In this document: piece after piece, positions 1 through 8,665 of the stretch
Layout of the letters: the number at the start of each line of letters is the position of its first letter
Numbering within the stretch: the stretch's first letter is position 1
Origin: Bradyrhizobium sp. LHD-71
GTDB lineage: Bacteria > Pseudomonadota > Alphaproteobacteria > Rhizobiales > Xanthobacteraceae
Assembly: GCF_031157255.1 (NCBI RefSeq)
Contig: NZ_JAVIFX010000007.1
Location: 62,001-126,000 of the forward strand
Reading direction: 5' to 3'
Length of the DNA stretch: 64,000 nt
Position numbers and translations under genes: made by a program
Notes under the pieces: generated by a model
Database searches by the model: none
Told to the model about the DNA's origin: nothing
Seen by the model: only the letters and a program-made list of their open reading frames with translations

Positions 1-126
1 CAGCACCTTTGGATGCCGGTGATGAACGTCGCCATGTACACCACCAGCAACAAGAAGCTGAAGGGCGTCCGTCCGCACATGCTGTACCAGAACACGTTTT
101 ACAAAGGGCTGGACTATTCGTTCTGA
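1..126 (+). CDS. C-terminal end of a probable solute-binding protein (partial)
   Basis: Frame 1 is open from the window edge to the TGA at 124-126 and gives 41 residues ending NTFYKGLDYSF. The tail, with KLKGVRPHMLYQN shortly before the end, resembles the C-terminus of family 5 (peptide/nickel-type) ABC solute-binding proteins, which would deliver a ligand to an inner-membrane importer. Too little is visible for a firm family call, and no transporter genes follow on this side. The next gene is a terpene synthase on the opposite strand. The open frame itself is certain; the function is a guess from the terminal sequence. Confidence 0.5.
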   Translation, partial: QHLWMPVMNVAMYTTSNKKLKGVRPHMLYQNTFYKGLDYSF

Positions 127-233
127 AGACGTGATGAGCCCCGCTGGATCGTCGCCATAGGCGCGCGAAGCGACGCCCGCTCGTCGAACGGCTACGGCGA
201 GCGAAGCGCCCTCGGAAATGCCGGAGGTCCGTC

Positions 234-259
234 CCCGCATGGCGCTACGCTTATGCGGG
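234..259. repeat. Small hairpin, REP-like or terminator
   Basis: CCCGCAT at 234-240 is mirrored by ATGCGGG at 253-259 with a 12-base loop, between the convergent ends of the solute-binding protein tail and the terpene synthase gene. The surrounding wording (ATGCGGGCTACGG) resembles the short extragenic palindromes scattered through Bradyrhizobium and Rhodopseudomonas genomes. There is no T-tract, so termination is only a possibility. Confidence 0.35.
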
Positions 260-288
260 CTACGGGATTGAGCGCCGTCGCTTCATCG

Positions 289-1413
289 CTAGGAGTTGTT
301 GAGGTAGTCGCAGACGCGATAGCGGCCGGTCGTGAGGCTCCAGTCCAGGTTGCCCCTGATCCATGCCTTCAGCCCTTCGACATAAAGCCGGACGGCGCGA
401 TCCTGCTCGGCTCGCAGCAGGCGATCGGTCATCTCGACGAAGCTTCGCATGTCGGCGTTGGCGAGACCACCGACATGCGCGAACGCCTCGGCGATAGACC
501 TCCCGTGCTCGTGGGCAATGACCGCCGGCAGGTTCATCGGCACGTCCTGCGAAAGTTCGCGCAAGCCGGACAGGATATCGTGGTGATTGGAAATGATGCG
601 GGTGGCTTTGTTGACGATGGCCTGCAGCTCCGGACGACACCACGTCGAGCCCGGCAGTTCGTACCCGCCGGCGATCTCAATGAATACGAAACAGACCGAG
701 CGCAGGCAATTGATGGCGTCCCGGACGGGGATGTAATCAGCTTGCGCCGGCAGGCGCTTGCGCGAGAAGCAGACCGCTTCGCAGCACCCGGCAAGAAAAA
801 ATTCGACCATGCCGCCCACCAAGCGATCGATCTGCTCATAGGTGGCGAGCCGCCGCAGACGCCGGCTGATGTCTTGCAGAGCAAGCAGGGACGCGTTGAC
901 AGGCGCACAGAGATCTTCCGGATCGCGGAGAATGCGAATGCACCGAAAGACATGTTCGGACGTGACCGAGAGTGCATTCGACATGCCCGGCTCTTCGACA
1001 TAGACGTCGTCGGTCAGAAAAAGCCATACGGTCAGGTCCGAGACGAGCTGAATCGCCTCGATCCGACCGGTGGGATGGACCCGCGCCGCACGGACACCGA
1101 ACTCGGCATTTCGCGCTACAGACTCTTCAGTCGAAGACTTGATGTAATGAAAGCGCTTCATCCACGCGATCGTGCCCTCTTCGATTCGCTTGGCGTCGGG
1201 GTGAATGGCTGGAGGAAACGGGCAATCAAGCGGCGGTGGAGTGACGCGGCCGGGCGCGCGTGCGGAGGACTCGCCAATTCGATTGGACGGACGTGGCCGA
1301 TCCGTATCGACGGGCACCCACGAATCGACGACGTGCTGATCGAGCAAACCTGCCTGCACCGTGCCGGATGCGACGTCGTTCGGCGTGCCGCCCTTGTACG
1401 TAACAAAGTTCAT
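289..1413 (-). CDS. Class I terpene synthase (cyclase)
   Basis: 374 residues, in the size range of bacterial class I terpene cyclases, which ionise a prenyl diphosphate with Mg2+ and cyclise it. The aspartate-rich motif is DDVYVE (residues 135-140, DDxxxE type). The second metal motif is HDILSGLRE (278-286), matching NDxxSxxxE except that the first Asn is His. The RY pair near the C-terminus is R364-Y365 in TTGRY. The first ~80 residues are a low-complexity extension, as in some methylisoborneol-type synthases. ATG at 1413 is preceded by GGAGAC. No prenyltransferase, P450 or methyltransferase lies nearby, so the substrate (farnesyl or geranyl diphosphate) is open. A longer antisense frame has no recognisable domain. 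Confidence 0.85.
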   Translation of the reverse strand: MNFVTYKGGTPNDVASGTVQAGLLDQHVVDSWVPVDTDRPRPSNRIGESSARAPGRVTPPPLDCPFPPAIHPDAKRIEEGTIAWMKRFHYIKSSTEESVARNAEFGVRAARVHPTGRIEAIQLVSDLTVWLFLTDDVYVEEPGMSNALSVTSEHVFRCIRILRDPEDLCAPVNASLLALQDISRRLRRLATYEQIDRLVGGMVEFFLAGCCEAVCFSRKRLPAQADYIPVRDAINCLRSVCFVFIEIAGGYELPGSTWCRPELQAIVNKATRIISNHHDILSGLRELSQDVPMNLPAVIAHEHGRSIAEAFAHVGGLANADMRSFVEMTDRLLRAEQDRAVRLYVEGLKAWIRGNLDWSLTTGRYRVCDYLNNS

Positions 1414-1679
1414 GGTCGCTTGTCTCCGATTGCCTGCTCATGTTTCAGCAGTGTGCGTAGCCGGCAGATGAGCGGCGTGCTGTTACTTGCGAAACAGGGA
1501 CCCGGCCCGACGCGATCGCGGCCTTGGAGGTGCCGACATCGCACCGGAGATTCGCGAATGCCAATGATACGATTTCAGAGACGTCCTGAAGAAGATTCAG
1601 CGGACCGACTTGTTGGCCGCCGCACAGTGAGGCTAAGCTCACCCGGGATACGACGCGGGACAACAGGAGGGGAGTTGCG

Positions 1680-2810
1680 TTGACGGACCGGACACATCCT
1701 TTTGACGCCGATGCCATTTTGAAGGGCATCCGGAGCTGGGTCGAGATCGAAACGCCGACAGAGGCGCCGGAGCAGATCAATCATCTCATGACCGTGGTGG
1801 CCGACGGCTATCGCTCCCTGCCGGCGACGGTCGAGCGCATTGCGGGCAAGGACGGATGCGGCGACCATCTGGCCGTCCGCTCCAATTGGGGTCAGGACAA
1901 GCCGGGCATCCTGGTGCTCAGCCACCTCGACACCGTGCACCCGATGGGATTTATCAAGCGGCTTCCTTTCCGGATCGAGGGCGATGTCGCGTTCGGGCCT
2001 GGCATCTACGACATGAAGGGCGGCGCCTATCTCGCCTTCCGTGCCTTTCAACAGGTTTGTCTCGATTGCCAGCAAACCCCGCTGGGCATCACCCAGCTCT
2101 ACGTTTCGGATGAGGAGATCGGCAGCCCGACTTCGCGGGCGCTGATCGAAGCCGAAGGCCACAAAGCGAAATACGTCCTCGTGACCGAGCCTGCGCGCGA
2201 CGGCGGAAAGGTCGTCACGGGCCGCAAGGGCGTCGCCCGATTCGAGGTTTTCGTGAAGGGCGTGCCAGCTCACTCCGGTGCCAAGCCGGAGGACGGCCGC
2301 AGTGCGATCCGCGAGCTCGGCCATGTCATTCTCGCGCTCGACGCCCTGAACGACGTGAAGCGCGGCGTCAGCGTCAACGTCGGCGTGATCCGCGGCGGCA
2401 CCAAGCCGAACGTCATTGCGGAAGACGCCTACGCAGAAGTGGATCTGCGTGTCAGATCGGCCGCCGATGCCGACGAACTCGTCGCAAAGATCCTCGGCCT
2501 GAAGGCCACGACCGAAGGCGTCAGCCTGACGATCACCGGCGCGCTCAATCGCCCGCCCTACGAGAAGAGCAATGCCGGCGCAGCGCTGTATGAGCACGCG
2601 AGGTCAGTCGCCGCCGAGCTCGGGTTCGATCTTGCCGATACCTATACTGGCGGCGGCTCGGACGGCAATTTCACCGCGCCTTTTACGGCAACCCTCGATG
2701 GCCTCGGCGTCGACGGCAAGGGCGCACACACCCACTACGAACAGTTGTACGTTTCATCAATCGTACCGCGCGCCCGCCTCTTGTATCGGCTCTACCAGAC
2801 ACTGCGCTGA
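1680..2810 (+). CDS. M20 family metallopeptidase (glutamate carboxypeptidase type)
   Basis: 376 residues with the full M20 dizinc set: SHLDTVHP (first His and the Asp), YDMKGG (bridging Asp), DEEIGS (general-base Glu and ligand Glu), TEPARDGG, and a late His in GAHTHYE. The middle part (about 180-290) is the dimerisation domain, with FVKGVPAHSG carrying the His that completes the active site. Closest in layout to carboxypeptidase G2 / glutamate carboxypeptidases, which remove a C-terminal amino acid, often Glu, from a peptide or acylated substrate. No clear signal peptide, so probably cytoplasmic. The start is TTG at 1680, chosen because AGGAGGGG ends seven bases before it. It stands alone, with no partner genes. 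Confidence 0.85.
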   Translation: MTDRTHPFDADAILKGIRSWVEIETPTEAPEQINHLMTVVADGYRSLPATVERIAGKDGCGDHLAVRSNWGQDKPGILVLSHLDTVHPMGFIKRLPFRIEGDVAFGPGIYDMKGGAYLAFRAFQQVCLDCQQTPLGITQLYVSDEEIGSPTSRALIEAEGHKAKYVLVTEPARDGGKVVTGRKGVARFEVFVKGVPAHSGAKPEDGRSAIRELGHVILALDALNDVKRGVSVNVGVIRGGTKPNVIAEDAYAEVDLRVRSAADADELVAKILGLKATTEGVSLTITGALNRPPYEKSNAGAALYEHARSVAAELGFDLADTYTGGGSDGNFTAPFTATLDGLGVDGKGAHTHYEQLYVSSIVPRARLLYRLYQTLR

Positions 2811-2971
2811 GACGTGCACTGGTTGCAGCACTTCAGTTGTCGCCACTCTACGGGTGCGCACAGCCACTGCTGCCAGAAACGAGGCATTCTTATCCGCGCC
2901 GTCGCCTGACGTCGTCGCTATCAAGGCCTCAACCCTGCGGCCCCTGCACGCGCCGCAGCAATGGTTGTCTG

Positions 2972-3361
2972 TTACTCGGCTGGATATGCTTTCCCAAGGC
3001 CATGCGAATGATCGGCGTGACTCTGCTGCATCAGGCGGCGGTGCAGCCATCCCGTGAAATCGATCAGCATTTTACGGAATGCCGAATGATGGAAGTGCGA
3101 GGCGAACTCCCTGTTGATCAACAGCGGCTGCCAATATTTCTTTTGCCAGTCGTTGTAATGGCTTGCCAAGTCACGGGCCTGGCTCGGCTCGACCGACAGG
3201 AAAGCGCAGTTGCACTGGGCGCGAATTTGAACGCGTCCTTCGGGATCAAACAGGAAGTCATGTTGGCTCGGGATATGACGTAACCAGCCTTGCTGCATTT
3301 CGAACTCTTCCGGCGCCGCACGCAATGCCACCATCATGGGGCTAACGTCGAGGTATGTCAT
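2972..3361 (-). CDS. Conserved small protein of unknown function
   Basis: 129 residues starting MTYLDVSPMMVALR. ATG at 3361 has a strong AAAGGAGAG ribosome site. The central part (HDFLFDPEGRVQIRAQCNC) and the aromatic-rich stretch YNDWQKKYWQPLLINREFA resemble a small hypothetical family common in Bradyrhizobium, as I recall it. The C-terminus is His-rich (LMQQSHADHSHG). No signal peptide or membrane segment, so probably cytoplasmic. No function can be assigned. It is flanked by an M20 peptidase reading towards it and a broken protease gene upstream. Confidence 0.7.
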   Translation of the reverse strand: MTYLDVSPMMVALRAAPEEFEMQQGWLRHIPSQHDFLFDPEGRVQIRAQCNCAFLSVEPSQARDLASHYNDWQKKYWQPLLINREFASHFHHSAFRKMLIDFTGWLHRRLMQQSHADHSHGLGKAYPAE

Positions 3362-3519
3362 GGAACTCTCCTTTACCGGGATTATTACCGCTGGCTCGGC
3401 AGTCAGGGGACGGCCTGGCAGCCGAAATAACCGCTGATCGGAGACGCAGTTCCAGGAGATGCTTTGCAGGCGCGTTGGTCGCTACGGAAGGCGTGGGACT
3501 ATGCAAAACGAACACGAAT

Positions 3520-4939
3520 TCAACCGACCGGAATAGCAATAAATCGAGTCGTATCATCTGATTTCACGCGCGCTAAGGCGACTTGTCCGGCTTGCTTTGC
3601 GGCCGCCAAGCCATTGTTGAAATCAACGAGCGTCCTGACAACCTCCCCGCCGATATCGAGGATGATATCGCCGATATGGAATCCACGTTCAGCCGCCACG
3701 CCGTCCGGCTCAAGCTTGGCGACGATCACGCCCTGGGACCAAGAAGGTCGTTTGCAGGAACCAGCGTCAAACCAACGCTGGTCGCATCACTGCCGGCTGC
3801 GCGCGTTTCGTTCGCTTTGACCTGCGTGCCGCCGACCTTGCCGCGCGCATTCGGCAGCTCGCCGAGCGTGACATCGACGGTCATCTCCTTGTTCTTGCGA
3901 ACGATCCCCAGCTTGACCGATGTCCCGGGCGCCAGATCTGCTGCCCGTCTGGAGAGATCACGATCACTTGTAGTCGGCGCACCGGCAAAAGACGTGACGA
4001 TGTCGCCTGGCGCCAGACCGGCACTCGCCGCCGGGCTCTCCAGTTCCACGTCGGCGACCAACGTACCCTCTATCTGCTGGTCCACGCCAAGACCTCTGGC
4101 GATCTCCGGGCTCATGGTCTGGATCTGGACGCCGATCCAACCGCGGCTCACTGTGCCCTTGTCCTTGAGCGTCGCTGCAACCGTCTTCACCGTCTCGGCA
4201 GGAATTGCAAAACCAATGCCGATCGAGCCACCGGTGGGCGAAACGATCGCGCTGTTGACGCCGATCACCGCTCCATTGACATCGAACGTCGGCCCCCCGG
4301 AATTGCCCTGATGAAATCGCTGTACGTTCCGAGCTTGATATCGCGCGTGCTGGCGGACACGATTCCCGCCGTGACCGTCCCACCGAGCCCGAAAGGATTG
4401 CCGACCGCGAGAATCCACTCTCCGAGCCGAGGCGCCCTGTTGGCGAGACGAGCGAACGGAAATACGCCGCCATCGACCTTGAGCAGGGCGATATCGGTCT
4501 TGGGATCGGCCCCCACCAGCGTCGCGGGATAGGTCGTACCGCCGACGGTCGTGATCTCGATCCTGTCGGAACGATCGACGAGGTGGTTGGTGGTGACAGC
4601 ATATCCGTCGGCAGATATGAAGAATCCGGATCCTTGGCTGTTGGCGAAACGCGGACGCACTGCCTCACGATCGTCATCCTGTCGGCCGAACGGACGAGAC
4701 TTGCCGCGCGGGCCCAAGGCGTCGTCGTCTTCGGCAGTCCGTTCCACCCTCGCCTGGACGCTGAAAACCGTGGGCTTCACCCGCTCGGCGAGACTCTCAA
4801 AGTTCACAGGTTGCTGCCGCGACAGCGATTGCATGCCGCGCAACGGCGCAAAATCGGCCAGCCAGACGATTGCGCCGGCGCCAACGAGAAGAACAACAAG
4901 CGTAAAAGGCGATAATCGACCATCACGATAGTTGGCCAT
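3520..4939 (-). pseudogene. HtrA/DegP-type serine protease with PDZ domains, broken by two frameshifts
   Basis: Three overlapping pieces in different frames reconstitute one periplasmic trypsin-like protease. Piece 1 (4939 down to about 4311) has a membrane anchor (FTLVVLLVGAGAIVWL), the catalytic His in TTNHLVD, the Asp in KTDIALLKVD, and runs to GTYSDFI. Piece 2 (to 3726) begins QGNSGGP with the catalytic Ser and contains PDZ1 (WIGVQIQTM) and the start of PDZ2. Piece 3 (to 3520) finishes PDZ2 (AERGFHIGDIILDIGG). At about 4310/4311 the usual link between SDFI and QGNSGGP (about seven residues) is missing; the frame change fits a deletion of about 22 bases. A second one-base shift lies near 3729. 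ATG at 4939 has GGGAGAG ahead of it; an upstream TTG at 4963 lacks a site. Confidence 0.8.
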
Positions 4940-5338
4940 GAGGCGCTCTCCCGATGCAGGCAAGCGATCTGTCGTTCGTGTCCGTGTCGCCAGGATTTCC
5001 GTCCAGCGGCAAGACGCCGTGGAGCCACTGCGGCGGGGACGGCCCGCCGCATCGCGGCGATTGTGACACGCAAAAGCGCGTCAGCCGGCATGATGCCAAT
5101 GGAAAGCGCTGCGAAATGTTCCAAGTTGCAGCCAAACTGGAAAAGCGCGGAACCTGCGATGTGCGTTCAACGTTCCAATCAAATCCTGGCCAATCGCTCG
5201 AGACGCACATGGCCGATGGCGCGCTCCGGGATTTCATGATCGACGTCTGTGCACCAGGCCCGGCGATTCACCGGCGGGCCGGCCCTCTGCGGCGGCGCCA
5301 TCTATCCGTCATGCATTTCACGATGCGCAGATACGACC

Positions 5339-5366
5339 CGATCGCTCGAAAACATATGAGCGATCG
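5339..5366. promoter_or_regulatory. Inverted repeat, candidate operator upstream of the ABM gene
   Basis: CGATCGCTC (5339-5347) and its exact reverse complement GAGCGATCG (5358-5366) are separated by 10 bases. They lie about 35-60 bases before the start codon at 5402, where a repressor site would be expected. The rest of the 462-base non-coding stretch 4940-5401 shows nothing else I can name. Confidence 0.4.
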
Positions 5367-5401
5367 ATAGATGAATCGAATTCGAAACCGGAGGCCAACC
5401 C

Positions 5402-5728
5402 ATGACGCACATCGAGACCAATCGTCAGCCCGTGACGCAAATCACCGTCGTCGAAGCCGAACCCGAGAAGCAGAGAGAAGTGCTGTCACTGATGGCCGAG
5501 CGCGCCCGCTTCATGGCGCAACAGCCGGGCTTCATCTCAATCAGCCTGCATCGCAGCCTCGATGGACGACGCATCGTCAATTACGTCCAGTGGCAGAACC
5601 GCGAAATGCTGCACACCGCGCACCAGTCGCCGCAATTCCGTGCGATCTGGCGCCAGTTCGACGACCTGACGGACCAGATCGATCCTCATCTGTACGAGGT
5701 CGTCGAAACTATCGATAACAAGCAGTGA
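5402..5728 (+). CDS. Antibiotic biosynthesis monooxygenase (ABM) domain protein
   Basis: 108 residues, a single ABM-type ferredoxin-like fold: a beta strand ending TVVEAEPEKQREVLSLMAE, the typical PGFISISLHRSLDGRRIVNYVQW core (positions about 40-62), and a C-terminal helix. These small cytoplasmic dimers include quinol and anthrone monooxygenases, haem-degrading proteins and many stress proteins of unknown substrate. ATG at 5402 follows CGGAGGCCAACCC, a clear ribosome site. It stands alone, preceded by a 9-base inverted repeat that may be its operator and followed by an 18-base hairpin. There is no haem- or siderophore-linked neighbour to narrow the role. Confidence 0.8.
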   Translation: MTHIETNRQPVTQITVVEAEPEKQREVLSLMAERARFMAQQPGFISISLHRSLDGRRIVNYVQWQNREMLHTAHQSPQFRAIWRQFDDLTDQIDPHLYEVVETIDNKQ

Positions 5729-5783
5729 TCGGAAGCCAGTAACGAGCGGGGGCGGCACCAGAAATATACGACAAGGGCACCGA

Positions 5784-5825
5784 TGGTTGCGTCCTCTCCC
5801 CTCGTAGGGAGAGGACGCAACCATG
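5784..5825. repeat. Perfect 18-base hairpin between convergent genes
   Basis: The left arm is 5784-5801 and the right arm 5808-5825, exact reverse complements with loop CTCGTA; the arm core is GCGTCCTCTCCC. It lies between the convergent ABM gene (ends 5728) and the hypothetical gene (ends 5862). It may stop transcription from both sides, or be a copy of a dispersed extragenic palindrome; there is no T-tract of the simple intrinsic type. Confidence 0.6.
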
Positions 5826-5861
5826 GACCGGCTTTGGCTTCCCTAACCGGGTTTCAAAAGA

Positions 5862-6152
5862 TCAATGCTTGACGTCGAGCACGATCACGACGCCGGTCGG
5901 CTCCGGTTCGTGCGGCCTCAAGCTCGTCAGCGTCGCATCGCTCCAGTAGGCGAGGTTCACAACCTCGCCGGCCTTGGCGTCCGCGTCCTGCATTTCAACC
6001 GCCTCCAGAATGTTGAGGCCGCTGCTATCGAGGAAGAATGTATGATCACCAAAGAACTTGTGCAGTTCGCTGCCGATCGGGTGATCATCGGGGACAACAC
6101 TCGCATCGAATTGAGCGAGGGTTTGCTCGACTTGCGTCGCGTTCAGTCTCAT
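5862..6152 (-). CDS. Small hypothetical protein
   Basis: 96 residues from ATG at 6152, preferred over an upstream start at 6215 because AGGAGCAC sits just before it. The sequence runs MRLNATQVEQTLAQF, then DHPIGSELHKFFGDHTFFLDSSGLNILE, and ends VVIVLDVKH. The pattern looks like a small cytoplasmic alpha/beta protein; no signal peptide or membrane segment is present. I do not recognise a characterised family. It shares strand and neighbourhood with the CBS-domain gene (90 bases away) and lies near a universal stress protein gene, so a part in general stress physiology is possible but unproven. Confidence 0.65.
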   Translation of the reverse strand: MRLNATQVEQTLAQFDASVVPDDHPIGSELHKFFGDHTFFLDSSGLNILEAVEMQDADAKAGEVVNLAYWSDATLTSLRPHEPEPTGVVIVLDVKH

Positions 6153-6241
6153 AGCGTGCTCCTGCTGTTCGTTCGTAGATGCGGATAGCGCGGCAGCAGT
6201 CATCGCAAGCCGCACGATTTTGGCTCAGCTTTTTTACTTGC

Positions 6242-6676
6242 TCAGCCCGTCTGCGTATGTTCGCCCCCTGGGCGCGAGATCATGCGCAGCGCGTCACCGG
6301 CCCTGCCATTGCCATCGGTCAGAGCCAAGTCGCCCAGAGAGAGGATTCCCACGAGGCGTTTTTCGCGATTGACCACCGGTAGCCGCCTGACCTGTATGTC
6401 ACCCATATTGCGGGTGACGTCTTCGACGTCCTGGTCTTCGAAGCAATATATGACCTCCCGTGTCATGACGTCGCGCACCTTGGCGCCCAAGCCCCTGCCC
6501 TCGGCGACGCCGCGGATCGCGATATCCCGGTCGGTGATCATGCCGACCAGCCGGTCATTCTCCCTCACCGGCAGCACGCCCACGTCTATGCCGGCCATGG
6601 CCATCGCCGCCTGCTGAACGGTTTCTTCAGGATCAGCGACATAGACCTCACGCGTCATCGCGTCGCTCACTCTCAT
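6242..6676 (-). CDS. CBS-domain pair protein
   Basis: 144 residues made of two tandem CBS motifs (roughly 1-60 and 66-125): MRVSDAMTREVYVADPEETV ... GMITDRDIAIRG, then VRDVMTREVIYCFEDQDVED ... VGILSLGDLAL. Such paired CBS (Bateman) modules bind adenosine nucleotides or S-adenosylmethionine and act as energy sensors, usually with a partner. No fused enzyme domain is present. Start chosen at ATG 6676, with AAGGAAAG before it; the TTG at 6694 overlaps that site. It stands near UspA (7028), a common pairing in rhizobia under low-oxygen or stationary-phase control, though I found no FixK/FNR box in the 351-base gap 6677-7027, where nothing else is evident. Confidence 0.85.
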   Translation of the reverse strand: MRVSDAMTREVYVADPEETVQQAAMAMAGIDVGVLPVRENDRLVGMITDRDIAIRGVAEGRGLGAKVRDVMTREVIYCFEDQDVEDVTRNMGDIQVRRLPVVNREKRLVGILSLGDLALTDGNGRAGDALRMISRPGGEHTQTG

Positions 6677-7027
6677 GCTGGATCTTTCCTTCAAGCCCGG
6701 TGGTTGCCGTTAATCGCTCAGGACGGCGCCTTAACTATCCGCCATCGCTCTGGTGGGCGGCGTTTGAGATTCGGCCCAGACGCTTGCAGGCCTGACTTCC
6801 TCGCCGGTGTGGGCCGCAGTGCGACCGCATCATGCCGACACGCGTTCTAGCCGAATGACCCAGCGCGGATAATGTTCCGGGCGGCGCTGCAAAATTTTGA
6901 GGCGGTGGGGCGGCCCAAGGTTCCGGTTTTCGCATCGCTGTCACCTGCGAAAGGATCTTGAGCATTCCCCCTACCCCTACCAACATCTATCGGTACGGTG
7001 TGAGGGGATTGATTGCGGAGGACCACC

Positions 7028-7465
7028 ATGTATCGGCATTTGGTGATTGCGACAGACGGCTCTGACCTTGCAGCAAAGGCCGTCGAACAAGGCTTGGCGC
7101 TCGCCAAGGTGATCGGGGCAAAAGCCACGGCGGTCACAGTGACCGAGCCTTTGCCACCTCTGATGGTCGGGGACGGGGCCGTCGTTCTACCGATCCATGA
7201 ATATGAACAGGCCGTGGTTGGAGGCGCTACCAAGATCCTTGACGGCGTGACTGCAGCCGCCAAGGCCGCCAACGTGGCCTGCGACGTTGTCCACGTCAAA
7301 GACCAGTATCCGGCCGAGGGCATTGTCGAGACGGCGATGGCGAGAGGCTGTGACCTCATCGTAATGTCTTCGCACGGTCGTCGGGGTCTGTCGAAGCTGG
7401 TGCTCGGCAGCCAAGCCAGCAAGGTCGTCAGCCTTAGTTCCATTCCTGTGTTGATATGCCGCTGA
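7028..7465 (+). CDS. Universal stress protein, UspA family
   Basis: 145 residues forming one Usp domain: N-terminal strand MYRHLVIATDGSDLAAKAV, and the ATP-binding G-2x-G-9x-G-S/T pattern near the C-terminus (SSHGRRGLSKLVLGSQASKVV, about 118-138). It therefore looks like an ATP-binding Usp of the MJ0577 type. Usp proteins are cytoplasmic dimers raised under starvation, hypoxia or oxidative stress. ATG at 7028 follows GCGGAGGACCACC; a TTG five codons upstream overlaps that site. The stop overlaps the start of the next gene (7456) by 10 bases, so the two are translationally coupled. Confidence 0.9.
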   Translation: MYRHLVIATDGSDLAAKAVEQGLALAKVIGAKATAVTVTEPLPPLMVGDGAVVLPIHEYEQAVVGGATKILDGVTAAAKAANVACDVVHVKDQYPAEGIVETAMARGCDLIVMSSHGRRGLSKLVLGSQASKVVSLSSIPVLICR

Positions 7466-8376
7466 CGTCGCCGCAAGGAGATCGCATCATCGCGGTCTTC
7501 GGCGGCACAGGCTTCCTCGGACGACGCGTGGTGCGTCAACTGCGATCGCACGAATTCACCGTGCGTATCGTGTCCAGACATCCGGCGCGCGGCAACACGT
7601 CGCTCAACGATAGCGGCTCCAAAATTCTGGCAGCGGCGGCGGATATTCACGACGAACAGTCGATCCGCGTTGCTATCGGCGGCGCGTATGGCGTGGTGAA
7701 TGCGGTGAGCCTCTACATCGAGCGCGGGTCTGAAACCTTCCACTCGGTACACGTCGACGCCGCAGCGCGCCTGGCGCGGCTTGCGCATGAGACCGGCGTT
7801 CAACGGCTGGTGCATCTTTCGGGGATCGGCGCCGACGCCGCTTCCTCGTCATCCTATATCCGCAGTCGTGGCGAAGGCGAGCGCGCGGTCCGCGATGCCT
7901 TCCCCGGCGCTACACTCATTCGGCCGGCCGTCATGTTCGGCAACGACGATGCTTTCCTGAACACCATTCTCAAATTGCTGCGTCGGCTGCCTGCGTATCC
8001 GATGTTCGGCAGCGGGAGCACCCGGCTTCAGCCCGCCCACGTGGAGGACGTCGGCGAGGCGATCGCGCGTGCGATCGAACGGGACGACACCCGTGGCGCC
8101 GTCATCGAGTGCGGCGGGCCGCGGGTGTATTCCTATCAGGAACTCCTGCAGACCGCGGCGCAAGCGGCCGACCTTCGCCCACGATTGATGCCCGTGCCGT
8201 TTGCCGTCTGGCACGCGCTCGCCCGGACTGCTGAAATCCTGTCCAACCCGCCCCTGACGCGCAATCAGGTCGAGCTGATGGAAATCGACAGTGTTGCGTC
8301 GCACGACTCGCTTGGCTTCACGGAGCTTGGGATATGGCCACGCTCCGTTGAGCAGACGCTTGAGGAGATCGCGTAG
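7456..8376 (+). CDS. NAD(P)-binding epimerase/dehydratase-like protein (NDUFA9-like)
   Basis: 306 residues of the atypical/extended short-chain dehydrogenase class. The nucleotide-binding motif GGTGFLGRRVVRQL is at about residues 15-28. A SGIGADAASSSSYIRSRGEGERAV stretch follows in place of the usual Tyr-x3-Lys region, as in complex-I-subunit-like (NDUFA9) relatives that bind NAD(P)H but may not be active dehydrogenases. RPAVMFG and QPAHVEDVGEAI are family hallmarks. ATG at 7456 lies inside the end of the UspA gene, so the two form one operon. Possible roles are quinone-related metabolism or complex I support. No nuo or quinone genes are close by. Confidence 0.8.
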   Translation: MPLTSPQGDRIIAVFGGTGFLGRRVVRQLRSHEFTVRIVSRHPARGNTSLNDSGSKILAAAADIHDEQSIRVAIGGAYGVVNAVSLYIERGSETFHSVHVDAAARLARLAHETGVQRLVHLSGIGADAASSSSYIRSRGEGERAVRDAFPGATLIRPAVMFGNDDAFLNTILKLLRRLPAYPMFGSGSTRLQPAHVEDVGEAIARAIERDDTRGAVIECGGPRVYSYQELLQTAAQAADLRPRLMPVPFAVWHALARTAEILSNPPLTRNQVELMEIDSVASHDSLGFTELGIWPRSVEQTLEEIA

Positions 8377-8665
8377 CGGGCGAAGGTCGCCAGGATGCGT
8401 CCTCAATCACCGACAGTCTCGATCCTGGCACGCATTGCACCAGCTCGATACCATCGCCGGACTGGAAAGTTGAGCACAGCGATCATACTTGGGACCTCGT
8501 ACCGCTGTCGTTGATCGACTTTCAGCCCAGGCGGATGCTGCATATTCGATGACCAGCGCAGCCATGAACCGTATGGGCGTCCCATCAGTTCGACGCGATG
8601 CGGGTGGTCTTGAGAAAGCCACTGCAATGACGTGATCTCGAACGTAGGTCCACACGAGCCAAAGC

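Noticed and set aside
253-1683. 476-codon plus-strand frame over the terpene synthase
   Set aside because: The opposite strand carries the terpene cyclase motifs; this frame has Arg/Pro-rich random wording.
3726-3729. GTGA overlap in the HtrA gene as a normal start of a separate gene
   Set aside because: The two pieces together form one PDZ domain, so this is better explained as a one-base frameshift than as translational coupling.
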